DNA of 64,000 bases from Cornus controversa (taxonomy: Eukaryota > Streptophyta > Magnoliopsida > Cornales > Cornaceae), in NCBI GenBank assembly GCA_026545225.1, contig CM048849.1, positions 54,196,836 to 54,260,835 on the forward strand, read 5' to 3'. This document shows, in pieces, positions 1 to 13,700 of the stretch. Position numbers and translations under genes: made by a program. The first letter of the stretch is position 1; each line of letters opens with the position of its first letter. A model generated the notes under the pieces. The model was given only the letters and a program-made list of their open reading frames with translations. It was not told the DNA's origin and searched no databases.

Positions 1-794
1 TGCTACTTAACCTTAGCGATCACTTCAGGAAATACCGGAGCAAAGTTCATTTCTTACTCTTCCTTTCTTCTAGTACCATTTACCAACCATGTGTTTTAGC
101 ATCTTCGCAATTCATCTAAGTATCTTTGGAACAGGTTCTTTGACTGCTCAAAGTTGTTGCTTTTTACTATCAAAAAGTTCAATTAGACATTTTTGGGAGG
201 ATATTTATGATGAGGATACTAATAAATTGGTTAGGGTAATTTGTGTTTCCAAATAGAGTGATAAATTGTTCTCTCACGTACTAACTAAAGCCATTGTTAC
301 TCTATCCTCCTTTTTTTCCTTTTTTGTGTGGCGAGTGGGGAAAGAGCGACATACATGAAGAAAGCAACTTTTCTGCAGAACAATGCTATGAATGTAGTGA
401 CATTTCTGTATGACTTCTAATTTTAGCAAAAGCAGATCCCTCCTGGTCGAACATCTTAGTATCACGAACGTTGAATTTGGTTCTTATCCTTAGTAGTATA
501 GTAATCTAGGAGTGCTATAGCAATTTTATATGCACAAACTACACTCATTTTTGTGTGTGGATGATGATGAAGGACTAATTGGCTTAAAGAGAAGAAGCCT
601 CACATACACATGAGGTGACATATTTAAGTAGTCTTCCAGCACACCTTTCTTGTTATATGCATCACCTACTGACTCAAACATTGTTTATGGTTTCCCATAT
701 AACCTGATTTATTTATTACATATTCATGTTAGCATCTTACAATTTGTTGCTTTCAGTGTAAATATAGAAATGCTTGACCTAAAGCTGTTTGCAG

Positions 795-2502
795 GTTGAT
801 GTTGAAGGGAATGAATTAAAGCCAGTCATTCTCGGTACGTCCAGTGATTTACGTGTGGGTCAGAGCTGCTTTGCCATTGGAAATCCTTATGGATATGAGG
901 ACACTCTGACAACAGGGGTACCTTCTCGGCATAATATGAGTATATGTACATGACATTATTAGGCCAAAGCAAGTTTTAGAGTGTTTTGATTACTCAAAGG
1001 AGAACTATTTTTTTTTTCAAGAACAGTTTGTCTTAGCTTGATTTTTGTTCTAGAATAAACTGCTTAATTCAATTTCCATGGGGAGATTACCTGCTTCAAT
1101 GTGATAAAGTAAATTAACAAAATAACAAGTACTCAGGAATATGATACTTGTCTAATTTTTTATCTACTATCAGGTAGTCAGTGGATTAGGCAGGGAAATA
1201 CCCTCACCAAATGGAAGAGCCATCCGAGGAGCTATACAAACAGATGCTGCTATTAATGCAGGTAAGTTTCAACTTCCTTGCAAATTTATTTTTGCCTCTC
1301 TGTAGACTGTGTGAAGAATTTAGATGATCTGTTCTATCCATCATTGCATTTTTGTATAGCCTCCATAGAAATTCTTCAAATTTAAGTGATGTGAAGATCA
1401 CTCTCTTATCAAATGCATGGTCCTTTAGCAAACAGCTGCGGAATCAGCTAATATACCAGTTGCACTTCACTAACTAGTGGCAGCAGTTGATATCATTGTA
1501 GGAAAATAATTTCTCAAGATCTTGCCAAATATACTTTGCATTATCATTCAGAGTTTAGTTAGACTAGCATTCTCTAGAAGAAACTTTAGAAGTTAAAAAT
1601 CTTAGGTTTTGATGCATAGAAATTTCTGCAGGAAATTCAGGTGGGCCCTTGATTGATTCACATGGTCATGTTATTGGGGTTAATACGGCCACTTTCACTC
1701 GCAAAGGTGAATTTATATTTTCTTTTGTATGTATTTTACTGAATTAATAAATTTTCTGCAACAGTACAGGAGATGAAAACCCTTCAATGATTCTGGAATG
1801 ACTGCCCTTTGTGCAACACGAAAAATGCTGGGGAAGAATATGGAGCCTTGTATTTTAGTTTAGGACAGACCTCTGTTTTTTCAGGAAAAATATATTAAGA
1901 TTTGCCTCTTCTTTTTGCATCTTCACCTTGCATTTTGCATATATTTGTCTACTATTGCATTTTCAGTTTTTTTTTAAAATTAAAAATGACCTCTCTTGTT
2001 TCTCTAAAAGTCACTTTTTTGACAACATTTCATTTTACAAGCCTTTAGCTTGCAAACAAGTTTGTAGTCTATAATCATGTTCTCTATCTGTACAATTTTC
2101 CAACATTTTGTTAAAGAAATAATGTATATGAAATTGGTCAGAGTTGTTTCCAAACTATTTGTATCAGGAAAGGAAAAAGTAACAGCCACCACATGTTTCT
2201 ATTTGCAGCCAATTTCACTGCCATCACCTTTGCCCTAGCCTCAATACTTTGAAAAAACATTACACATGCAATGCTGTTGGAGAATAGAAAGAGTCTTGTA
2301 GATCTCTCCGTCGTCATCAGGTGTCATGACTACTATATGAGCAGCACATTCATGGTGTTGCTTTTAAATTGCTCTTCATTTTTGTTGTGATGCAGGGACA
2401 GGAGTATCCTCTGGTGTCAACTTTGCCATTCCAATTGACACTGTTGTGCGGACTGTTCCATACCTTATTGTTTTCGGAACACCTTACAGTGACAGGTATT
2501 AA
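795..2502 (+). CDS. DEG5: DEG5-like chloroplast trypsin-type protease, 3' part (four exons)
   Basis: Exons at 795-917, 1174-1261, 1632-1706 and 2396-2502 join in phase through GT..AG introns and give 130 residues ending in a stop. The peptide runs from VDVEGNELKPVILGTSSDLR through GQSCFAIGNPYGYEDTL and VVSGLGREIPSPNG to the active-site serine motif GNSGGP, which spans the second splice junction, and ends VPYLIVFGTPYSDRY. Ending right after the protease domain, with no PDZ domain, is the hallmark of plant DEG5; DEG1 and DEG8 continue into a PDZ. From family knowledge, DEG5 works with DEG8 in the thylakoid lumen on photodamaged photosystem II D1 protein. The catalytic His and Asp, and any transit peptide, are encoded left of the window; bases 1-794 look like intron and hold no matching exon. 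Confidence 0.92.
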
Positions 2503-3598
2503 TTATTTCTGTCACTTAGATTGACCATATGCTTCTGTTGACAATCATCTTCAAAAGTTTTTATCCTGGCAACAAAGGTGATTTCCTCCAATGAATAGAA
2601 CTGGACAGGCTCAATGTCTTACATGTTTAGATGAAGGAAACATTAATGTTCAAATCTTTGAACCTTTCCTCAAGCTTTCTAATCTTGGGTGCATCGTAGA
2701 TAAGATGTTAGCGCGAAATTGTATAACCAGGTTTTGTTTGTGGTACCAAGCATTTGATGATGTCCATTCTGGGCTTTGTATAAATCTAGTGATTAAATGC
2801 CAAAAGTATGGGATGAATTTGGTTTTAGATACTTTCTATAAAGGAGAGGAGAAAGAAGAAATTAATTCAGTTGGTTCTATATTTTTTGGATGAATGATTT
2901 GATCTGGAATGATGAATGGATATTTTGTGAGGATGGCTCTGCAGCAAAGGAATCATTGTCAATTTGTCATGGCAATTGTTTTGATAGTTTAAATAGTTTA
3001 ATTTTTTTCTTTTCTTTTATTTTTAATTATATGTGACTGTGTCAACTTTTTTTCTCCTATTTCATCCCCTCTCCCTTTTGGGTTATATTTTTTACACCTG
3101 TATGCATTAGAAAATAACACAAACATCTTAAGGCTTTCAAAAGAAATCAAATGTTATACAGAGATGGTGCAAGATTTATAAAAATGGAAACTATGATATT
3201 TTGCTGGAGTGAAGATAAATTTGCTCCATGTGGACTAATATGCTGAGCATAACTGTATGCATACCTAATGTACATCTTTTCAGGCAAGTTCAGGCCACGA
3301 ACTGAACTGAACTGAACTGTATCCATACCTAATGTACCTAATGCTCTGCCTCTGGTTCAATTTCAAAACTAAAATTTCAGTGTAGTGCAAACAAGCAAAT
3401 GAGTACCTAACGATGTTCGGACCATTTGATTAGGGGAAAGAACAGACTTTTGAAATCCTATCATACTGAAAATTTGCAGTGATGCATATACACCATAATA
3501 ACATGAAGTACAAATATAATAATATATAAGTGGAGAGAGAGAGAGAAAGAGTGTGTTTGCACCAAAAATGAGATTTTGGTAGGTCAACATCACTTAGA
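2503..3598. other. 3' flank of the DEG5-like gene, no gene seen
   Basis: This AT-rich stretch presumably starts with the DEG5 3' UTR. It contains a 100-codon open frame at 2591-2893 that matches no family I know and has no coding character. A short block reading like 'catacctaatgta' recurs at about 3260 and 3323, next to a small CTGAA tandem. Confidence 0.5.
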
Positions 3599-3599
3599 A

Positions 3600-5400
3600 G
3601 TTCACAACTATCAAAGTGGGTCTCGTTGAAAGAATAATTACTTGCGCTTCACCAATCCAAGTTACGAATGAGAAATAGATGTCACGTCAGTAAATTAGAA
3701 TTCCCAACAAACTCAACCTTTCCCGAAGAGAAGTCAAAGATGAGAACAATCTAGTTTCAAATTGACAAACCAGATCACGGATGACACTCAAAATAGGTCA
3801 CGAGATGTACAAAGCTTATTCGGTCGAAACTTCAACACGGCTAGCAAATAAAAGATCAATGCATTAAATGCTATGATAGTTAAGAGATAAGTGACGACTA
3901 TTATCTCTGCAAAGGCTATCATCGCTCCCAATAAGAAGCATCCCTAGCTATAACAAAGTATTGGTTGTAATGATTCACCTTTCACATTCCTTCGAAGCTT
4001 TATCACATATATCCCTTCACCGATGAGTCGCCGATCACATAAGCAAGCTCCAGAAAATATCCAGAGGATTTCATTCACACCATCCATGCAACAATTCAAT
4101 CCAACGACCAGCCAAACTTAGAATTCACTATAAATAGAACTCATTTATGTCTAAGTTAAAAGTCTTGCGCCAAACACACATTACATGTGTTCAGTCATTC
4201 CTTGATGATTCAATACAACTTTATTTTATATGGAGGCTTGCTACACGGTAGTGTAGCTAAGGTTCTGAACCTGGTTATGTTTCTTACTACTCTGAGGCAC
4301 CTACCGTTCTTAAACTTAAATTTACTTTTAAGACTGATTTATGCATTCAGCGCGTTTGCTATGGAGTTTGAATCAAGTTCATTTACTTTTCTTGCATTTA
4401 TTGTCTTTCCTTGCATTTATTGTCTCTCATTACTATTTTCTTATCTTTTAATTCAGTTGCTTTATTATTTTTTGCAAGTTTAGCAATGCATTTATATATA
4501 TTTAAAGTACCGTATTTTATTCAACACGACATAAAACCCTCTATCGCTGACATAGCCCCCGACTGATCTCCATTCGACAACCAATGTCAATGATGAAAAA
4601 GTCACAAGGTGCATGTTAGAACAGTATTTGGATGTTTTATTAAATAAGAGACTCAAACCCTTTGTTACTCGATAGTGAGCCAAATGCTTGTTAGTTGCGC
4701 TATAAGGCAATATTCTGTTGTTCGCTAAAACAGACACAAATACATCACTCCAACTTCGTCACCTGAATCATTAAGGCCGAAGTGACTGAACCTGTGAGAG
4801 GGTCATTCCTACTCTCCGTAATCGTCAGAAGTCAGATAAGGGAAAAGCCCACAACAATTGTGGCAAACCTAAAAATTTTGCTTGGCTTACACACACATAT
4901 CTTGGAACCAACAACCTGGCACACCCGACAACAGAGACCCGCAAACATCCCCAAGAACGATAAATTATGAGAAAACTCAACCATTGCCTGAAAGGCACGC
5001 ATTTGGGCCGAACATCTTTTTGGCATGCCGAGTGGGGGACACTTGTTGAAAAGTTGAGGTGTACGATTTATGCCGATGTTGGCTCGTGCTCAAACTCTAA
5101 GGCTTGACCGACTCAACGAAGCTCGCTGCATGGCGGCTTTAGAGCACCCTCAAATTGAGGGTCTTGAACTCCGTATTGATCAAGAACAGAATGATTAATG
5201 AGCAGTTCAATTACGTAGTTGATATAATGTCTAGGGTAACATGGCAACCATGTCAAACGCCTCCGAGCCACTTACACAAGACATTATGCGGTTAACTAAA
5301 AGTATCAACACTTCGAAGCAGAATAATAATCATGGTCAGGCCGCTCCGGTGGCCCAACCAGTTCAAGGCAATCAAATTCCTCAACTGTCGAGGGTGTAAA
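3600..5400 (+). mobile_element. Probable Ty3/Gypsy-type LTR retrotransposon remnant (fossil)
   Basis: The base composition changes to a GC-richer block. A TATAAATAG box near 4130, an LTR-like U3/R/U5 stretch up to about 5000, and a leader motif GCCGAGTGGGGGACA near 5026 resemble the LTR end and primer-binding region of plant Gypsy elements, followed by what may be the start of the gag region. It is old, incomplete and broken. I could not find a second LTR, so the borders are approximate and the assignment is inferred. Confidence 0.4.
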
Positions 5401-5741
5401 TGATAGACAAATTCCTCAACCATGCCCAGGGGCAATGGTATCCAATTTGTCTATTTTTTAATTGTATAAAATATATTACCCATAATTTGATAAGAAGTTA
5501 AAACTTACCGACCTCTTTTATTACTTTCAACTTGTATATATACAAGTATACATTCAGCAAGAAATAAGGGATTTGATTTCAAATATTAAGTGATTTTTAA
5601 ATCAAGAGATCCCTCATAATCTTAAATATAAAAAAGAATCATATATACATTGTCATATCTAGGATTCCTTTGAACATGTAATTTGATTCCTTATTCATGA
5701 TATTTGATGTATCTCCTCCAATAATAAGTTTGGTTGTATTT

Positions 5742-5801
<60 letters not shown>

Positions 5802-7256
5802 GTTATTAGATTGAATGATTGACACTAAGGTCACTGATTCAATTCTTTCCAGGACACTTAGGTTAGTCTTCATGTAATTTTTTCTCATGCTTTAGTAATA
5901 TCTCTAAGTGAAATGTGAGGATTCAGAGAAGCAAAGAATGTGTAAACAGGCTCATGGATGAAGGGCGTGAGTCTCATTCAAATGGTGGGTATACATATAC
6001 CCCTTTAGTTACCAAATAAAAAAGAATTACAAAAGTTTGATTCTTGCAACAACCACGATGAAAAGAGAGGAAGAGAATTGATAAACGGTCATCCGATTGT
6101 ACATATTCATTTGACACGTCAATTCAATATATGTTTCTATATATATCCTTAATTAGTCCAGTTTCATCTTTTTTTAAAAAGTAAAATTATAAAAAAAAAA
6201 TCTCTGCCTTGTTTGATTCTTAATTTTTTAATACCATAATTGTCCTTTTAATTTTGTTTCACAATCTCTCTCTAGAGTCTTAGAATTCTAATTCGTTCTT
6301 AACCTTTATTAGAAATCTAATTCATTCTCTCTCCCAAATTATAATTTCCTTTTTACCTTTATTTATTTATTATTATTATTATATTTCATCAGACATGAGA
6401 AAAATTATTAAATACCACCGCGACTCTGTGTATAGGAGAATCACACCACTAGTAAGTCTCTATATCATATTATTTTCTAAAATAGTATGAAATAGAAATT
6501 TACTATTGGATACTCTCCAAGACAATTAGAAACTTTTTTTCTCTCCAAGGCAACATGGTTGGGATACGTTATGAAATTATGCATCATGTTCTCATCTTCC
6601 TTAAAAATAAGAGCAAAGTTATAATGAATGGGATTTTTAGGATTTTACTTTTCATCATGAAATTGATTACAACATATATGATATATTCTGAAGAATAAAT
6701 ATTGATAGATTCATTTATCAAGAAAAAATAATATTTCAAAACTAACTCAAAAAATATATTGAATAAAATAGAACAAAAAAAAATTGAAAGAAAGGCAAAA
6801 AGGATATTAGAATTTCGAGAGTCTAGGAAGAGAGATTGTAAGACAAGACATGAATGAATAAAAATTCTAAAAAAAAGGTAAAAGAAGAATTGAAATTGAG
6901 TCCTAACTTAGAAGGGCAATTATGGTATTTAAAAAATAAGAATCAAACTTGGTATAGTGTAGAGTCTCTTGAATAATTTTATTCTTGAAAAAAGTGGGTG
7001 AAGCTACTAAGAATACGGGTGGAATGCCAATAACAACTCCAAATTGTCAATAGTTTAACCCAAAAGGAAAACCAAGAAATGAAATTTAATTTTGATTGAT
7101 CTGGTATTTAAATAAAATTTATTTATGTACATATATTATTTGTACCCGTCTTCAAAATGGCACTCTAAATACTCATTCTCGTATCACATTCTTCATACTC
7201 TTAATTAAAAGCTTTTCAAAACTTGTGTCTGTTTCTCAAGCTATCAAAGTTTGACA
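5401..7256. other. AT-rich intergenic DNA
   Basis: No gene recognised. The stretch holds a long TA microsatellite (5744-5799) and AT-rich sequence leading into the GST pseudogene promoter. Confidence 0.5.
5744..5799. repeat. (TA)n microsatellite, about 56 bp
   Basis: An uninterrupted alternation of T and A, read directly. Confidence 0.97.
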
Positions 7257-8443
<1,187 letters not shown>

Positions 8444-8649
8444 ACTGACAAGGCATTGGCTTTTGTTTCAAATAAGTTTCTAAATTTCTGATTCAATGGT
8501 TTTGTAATGGATGTTCAAGAGCATAAAAATTAAGAAACTGATTATTGAAGAAAATATCGAAAACACAATGATCACACTCCTATGTAGCTACTACTTTTAT
8601 TGATGATTTTCTGGAAGAACTTCAAAGTAAACTGATCTAGTCATTCAAT

Positions 8650-9038
8650 CTACTCAATCCCATACCATATCTTGTGTATTTCATACATATCCAAGGAATT
8701 AGGAAGAACCTTTGAGACGCTCTCTCTCAGTACACATCTTTTCACCCAAGCTGATAGTTTTGGGCACTCGTCTTCCAACTTAAAGTTGCCATGGCTCTCG
8801 TATCCATGAAACATGCTTGAGAAGGGGATGAAGACAATATCCAAGAATCTAAACTCATCACCTCCAAAGTACATCTTGTCTCCCAAGACCTCTTCGAGTT
8901 GCTTCAACTCGCCAATCAATTCCTTCTTAGCTTCTTCTTTAGCTTCGCCTTTGCTCTTCAAGAATTTTGCTTGGGTGCTAAAAACCTGCAGATAAATAAT
9001 ATAAAATGAGCTCAGAACTATATGCTTACATGTGTAAT

Positions 9039-9080
<42 letters not shown>

Positions 9081-9439
9081 ACATGAAGAACTATATGGCG
9101 AAAACTAACCTTATTGTCAATAAAATGAGCCCAGAATCTAGCAGTGGCTCTCTCGTGAGGATCAGTAGGAAGTAGGAGAGGAAGACCATCCTTCCATGTC
9201 TCATCAATATATTCAAGTATGACCAGAGAATCACAGATGGGCCTTCCTTTGTGGATCAAGATCGGGATAGATCTTCGAACAGGGTTCATGTCCAGAACCA
9301 GCTGACTTCTCTGAGAATTCCTGAGATCTTCTTCCTTGTATTCATACTTGATCCCATTCTCTTCTAAAGCTATCATCACTCTCATCCCAAACCCATTGGC
9401 CCAAAAATTAACCACCACAATTTCACTGCGAGTACTCAT
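8650..9439 (-). CDS. Tau-class glutathione S-transferase (GSTU), atypical active site
   Basis: Exon 1 runs 9439 down to 9110 and exon 2 8985 down to 8650, giving 221 residues, normal for a tau GST. The start chosen is the ATG at 9439 (MSTRSEIVVVNFW); the longer open frame upstream has no ATG. The N-terminal thioredoxin-like domain has the glutathione-site blocks SIPILIHKGRP and DSLVILEYIDETW, and the C-terminal helical domain includes YFGGDEFRFLDIV. The activating serine normally found as W-x-S-P-F is Asn here (FWANGFGMR, N15), so ordinary conjugation may be weak or changed. The gene is convergent with the GST pseudogene, 206 bases between stops, implying an old inverted duplication. The intron carries a (TG)n(TA)n tract at 9040-9080. 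Related enzymes act in the cytosol on xenobiotics and oxidised lipids; the substrate here is unknown. Confidence 0.9.
9040..9080. repeat. (TG)n(TA)n compound microsatellite in the GST intron
   Basis: Alternating TG then TA, read directly, inside the single intron of the minus-strand GST gene. Confidence 0.95.
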
Positions 9440-9490
9440 ATTGTTTGAGCACCACAACAGAGGCTCAACAATCACAAACTTCTCTATGTT

Positions 9491-9730
9491 AGGATCATTA
9501 TATGAGGTAAAATGAGATGAGGTTTTTATATGCTTAATTCAATGGACTGGCCATTGTATTTGTCATTGCTTTCGCAAGCATTTGAATGAATGTAAAGTCA
9601 AACAAAGGTTTTTATATGTCAGGATCATTTTCTGAGGTCAACAGAGATTTTTATATGCTAATTCAATGGACCGCGGTTTATAAAGAAGATAAAGTGGCCA
9701 TTGTATTTGTCATTGCTTTCGCAAGCATTT
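9491..9730 (-). promoter_or_regulatory. Duplicated promoter segment of the minus-strand GST gene
   Basis: Two direct copies, 9491-9582 and 9621-9730, share AGGATCATT at one end and GCCATTGTATTTGTCATTGC followed by TTTCGCAAGCATTT at the other. Each has a TATAAAAA-type box read on the minus strand; the one at 9523-9530 is suitably placed for a short leader before the ATG at 9439. The upstream copy has extra bases around a CCGCGG site. Function is inferred from position. Confidence 0.6.
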
Positions 9731-10282
9731 TTTTTTTAAGTATTTACATCTTTGAAATGTAATTGGAGTGATTGTGTCCTCCGTTTTGAATCTTCCTTCT
9801 TCTTGGGAAGAACATTCGTCAAAATTAAAAAACAAAAAAGGGTTCTTCAATACATGACAATTGAAATCAAGCATCAAAGTCAATAAGCTGGTCTTTTTCC
9901 AGGCTGATCTAGTAGAGAGGAGTTCTCATCACAAGTAGGATCCTATATTTTCAGTAATACAAAAATATAGATGGATACGACTGTACTCAGTCATAGATGC
10001 TTTGCCTTCGAAAGTATATTTGCAGTTCATTTATCATTCAAAATCGACAGTTTCAACACTGCTCCGTCTTCACATGCTTCACCACCACTAAAACAAAAAA
10101 GTGTGCGCGGTTGGGTGTGTGTGTGAGAGAGAGAGAGAGAGATTATATATCATGATAAAGATAATTTCATTATGCTAAAATGATTTCAAGCACAAAGTTG
10201 ATAGTAGCTACACCGCTTCTTTTCTTCCTGAAGCAGCAACACTAACAAGTATATAATTTGAGAACTACTGGATAATAGTGAA

Positions 10283-10678
10283 TCAGGGAAGTGTCTTAAT
10301 TGATTCAGTTGGTAACTGACATTGCTGGTAGCCCTGAAGTGACAGCAGTGATAATTGCTCTTCAATGGAGGCATCCACGTGACAAGATGTCCGACAAGAG
10401 CGAGGGATGAGAATGAGACCAAGGCCCCGCTGTTCCATTGGAGAAGGAGAGGAGCGTCGCATGCTACGGTACTCTACTGCATCTTGGAGAATGATGTTCC
10501 CTTGCTTATCCATGCAATAGAACATCCCTAAGAAGAACCGACCATCACTGACTCCCACCAGCATCCGGCAAAACAGCAACTTCCTGACCCGGGCAACAAC
10601 ATTTGAGTTGTGTGCATCAGACCCATCTGAGCTTCCCACCTCATTTAAGGTCGTCTCTACTTGTTGTTCGGTGTCCAT
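10283..10678 (-). CDS. NAA38: Lsm-domain protein, NatC auxiliary subunit-like (NAA38/LSMD1)
   Basis: An open frame of 131 residues with an Sm/Lsm fold: RVRKLLFCRMLVGVSDGRFF, then LGMFYCMDKQGNIILQDAVE, then GLGLILIPRSC. This is the Lsm-domain-containing protein 1 pattern (Sm1 block with DGRFFLG, the Q-GNIIL block, and a C-terminal Sm2-like GLILIP). From family knowledge, NAA38 is the small subunit of the NatC N-terminal acetyltransferase, with NAA30 and NAA35, on ribosomes; other Lsm roles remain possible. The start at 10678 precedes the conserved domain by about 30 residues. The last 20 or so residues after LSLLSL are not conserved in my memory of the family. The coding region is a single exon; a distant 5' non-coding exon is possible. 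Confidence 0.85.
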   Translation of the reverse strand: MDTEQQVETTLNEVGSSDGSDAHNSNVVARVRKLLFCRMLVGVSDGRFFLGMFYCMDKQGNIILQDAVEYRSMRRSSPSPMEQRGLGLILIPRSCRTSCHVDASIEEQLSLLSLQGYQQCQLPTESIKTLP

Positions 10679-10777
10679 GTGTTTGAATTGATGACAGTAA
10701 AGCCAATGGATAAAATATTCCGTATTGCTGTTATTTGCAGACTCAAAAATGCAAACAGAAAACCAACAATCTCTACC

Positions 10778-13700
10778 CTATGACCAGAAGCACAAACAAA
10801 AGCCTTCCTAAAACTGGCAATTATTCTTCTCCTGTAGAAAATTACAAAACCAATTCTTCAGCATGCAGTCAAGGACTACCAAAGAAAGAAAACAGAGAAT
10901 AAAAACAATCTCTACCTTATTGAGAGGTAGCTTTATTTATTATATAAAAACATAGAAAATAAATTCCTACACCAGTGTTCCAAATTCTCTGTTTCAAAAC
11001 CTTCAAAAATATTTCACTAGTAAAATTGGGAGAAAAAAAAAATCATAGTAGAAATAATTGTGATAGTGAGGAAGTTAACTGACAATAAAAACCCATCACT
11101 TAAAATGTCAAAGTATAGAAAGAGGTTGAGGAGAACGGAGAACAAATGATTATCAATGAAGATAAATGACCCACTCAACAACAGATAAATGAATTGTAAA
11201 TCAAGGAAGATGCATGCCTAAATTAAAAATACATAAATAAATAATACATGGCAAATGCCACCCATCCCGTTGTAGATTAAATAGAAACCAGGGAAAAATA
11301 TTTAGACCTGAAGAGGAAAAGATACATTTAATCTTTCATAACTCAACCAAAAAACCTAATAAACAGTCAATTTACGGTGCTAGGAGGCCAATGCCCACAT
11401 TTGTGTATGTCTGTGAGAGAGAGAGAGAGAGACTGAATTTCCTTCAAAGATACCTAAATTAATGAGCAGTAAAACATATTTTCTTAAAAATTGTGCACCT
11501 TCTGTAATAAAGGAAGATATGCACAAGAAAAGCATATTGTGGCAATGAACGGGCAAAAACACTAAAAAAGAATAATAAAAGACAATCGTGCACAAGAACA
11601 CAAAATTTAGTGCTTTGCTGTTTAGCCACATCAACAGAGGAGAGGGTCCAGAATCCGCTATCAACAAAAGATTATAAGGTATACAACAACATACTCTCTC
11701 TCTCTCTCTCATACCCAATACAAGCACTTTTGGCATACAAAATAATGTCTTGTACCAATTCTGACGGAACCCATCCAACCAGCCATGGACTTGATCAATC
11801 CAATGTATACTGGACAATGCTCGACCTGTCAACCCTCGATCTGTTTAAATAGATTAAACACGGCTTTGTATGTCGAGTCTGTACTAGACTTACCTAGACC
11901 AGTCTATCATCATCATCTTGCCTTGCTTTGCATGTGAATGGGTCAGCCACATGAATCTCTGTCTCCAATCTTTTCTTTTACATGCCATTTTGTCTACTAT
12001 ATCTAGCTTTTTAAAGTTATTTTCAATACCCAGACCAGTCGAGCCCTAACCTAAATCAGTTCATCATATTCCATAATACCCTCGATCCAGGTTTAACACT
12101 CAGATATATAATGAGAATTTGTAGTAACACAAAAAGGAATTTAGAGTTCTTTCTCTCATTACTAGAGGTCTTCTGTGGTAGGCGCAGGGTAGTTTTTTTG
12201 CTTTCTGGGGCCCCTCTGTTTGCTGAGTTCTGGGCGCATATAATATTATATTTACATGGTTTAGTGCTATTTAAATTGACTTCATATCATTATGAAGGAA
12301 ACTAATTTTAGTGAGGATCCTGTTCTTTGCAGTCAGAATATTATGTTGACGTATGACATCTGTAGCTCGTGAAAATGCCATAAATTGGATTCTACAGGAG
12401 GCACTTTGTCTACCACCTTTGGTTCTAGAATCACCGAAATTGTGCTCTTACATTCCTATTTTGTCATACAGACTAAACGAAGTGGTAAGAACAATTGGAA
12501 GGAGCATCCAAGCAGTGCACCCTAAACTAATCCATCTGACATACTACGCCCAGGGTCTTGTTTTGGCAGTGTAAGATTAAAAAAGTAGTGAAACGTGCAC
12601 CCTCTTAGTTACCCTTTTGTTCTTAATATGTGGCAAGGGGCACCTTTACTCGCCCGTCTTTTATCTTGTCCCTGTTTGTATCTAGGTAACAGTGTTACAG
12701 ATAGCTATTGCTTAGGTCATGATGGATTCATCTTTTCTCTTTTCTTGTCCATTAACATGAGAGTTCCATTGGAGTGGGATTCTTCCCCTTTCCTAAAGGG
12801 TTCACTTTTCCAATGAGAGAAAGAACTCTAAATTCCTTTCTGTGTTAGTACAAATTCTTATTATATACTTGTATAGTTATATGATTTCAGATCAATGTCC
12901 CCGAAGAAACACTTGAAAGGGACCTTCTACGGAGATTGGACAAAAATGGTCACCGTGGTTCAGGACTGTGCTTTTGAGATGAAAACTCTGGAGTTTATAG
13001 AAGTAGGAAAGATTGTTGGATTGAACCATCTGAGTGTTAAACCTGGATCGTTCAAGGTAAATTTGTAAAGTATTGACAAATTGAGGGTATTATGGAATTT
13101 GATGGACTGGTTTAGGTTAGGGCTTGACTAGTCTAGGATACAACAAAGCATCTATCAATTCCTCCACTTAGTAATGCATACAAGAAATCAATTACAAACC
13201 CTATAAGAAATATGCAGAAATCCACAGCTTGAAAATTAAGAGCAGGCATAAATGAACCTGTAAGTGCCTCAAAAAATCTAGCTACTGATACAATCCGCTA
13301 AAGATAAGAAAAAAGAAGGATAACTAGGAGATTATGCTCATCTCATATAATTTTAGAGAAATTAGAAAGAAAAAGCATTTTAGCTCATGAACAGGTATCT
13401 ATTCAAATTCATGATGATGTTATAGCTTACCACATGTATCAATTTTGTTACTCTTTTTATTACAAGGACTTACTATGATGAAACCGAAATATGACAACTC
13501 TGACAATTATATGTTGATGAAACATTTGAACAATGAGTTAACTAATAACCCATCTCTCTGATACTAACCCTGACAAGTAATGAAGCTTCACATTAATGCA
13601 TAAAAATTTTAATGTCTATGAGAAGAGAAACTGAATAATCAAATATAAATAAGATTATTAATAAAAACCCAATTAAACTAACAAAAATAAATAAATTAGT

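Noticed and set aside
2591-2893. 100-codon open frame after the DEG5-like gene
   Set aside because: No family resemblance, uneven composition, and it lies in the expected 3' UTR.
10186-10422. Minus-strand frame overlapping the NAA38-like gene
   Set aside because: Shadow of the real gene in another frame.
12111-12816. Short open frames within the inverted repeat
   Set aside because: Short, no family match, and in the non-conserved centre.
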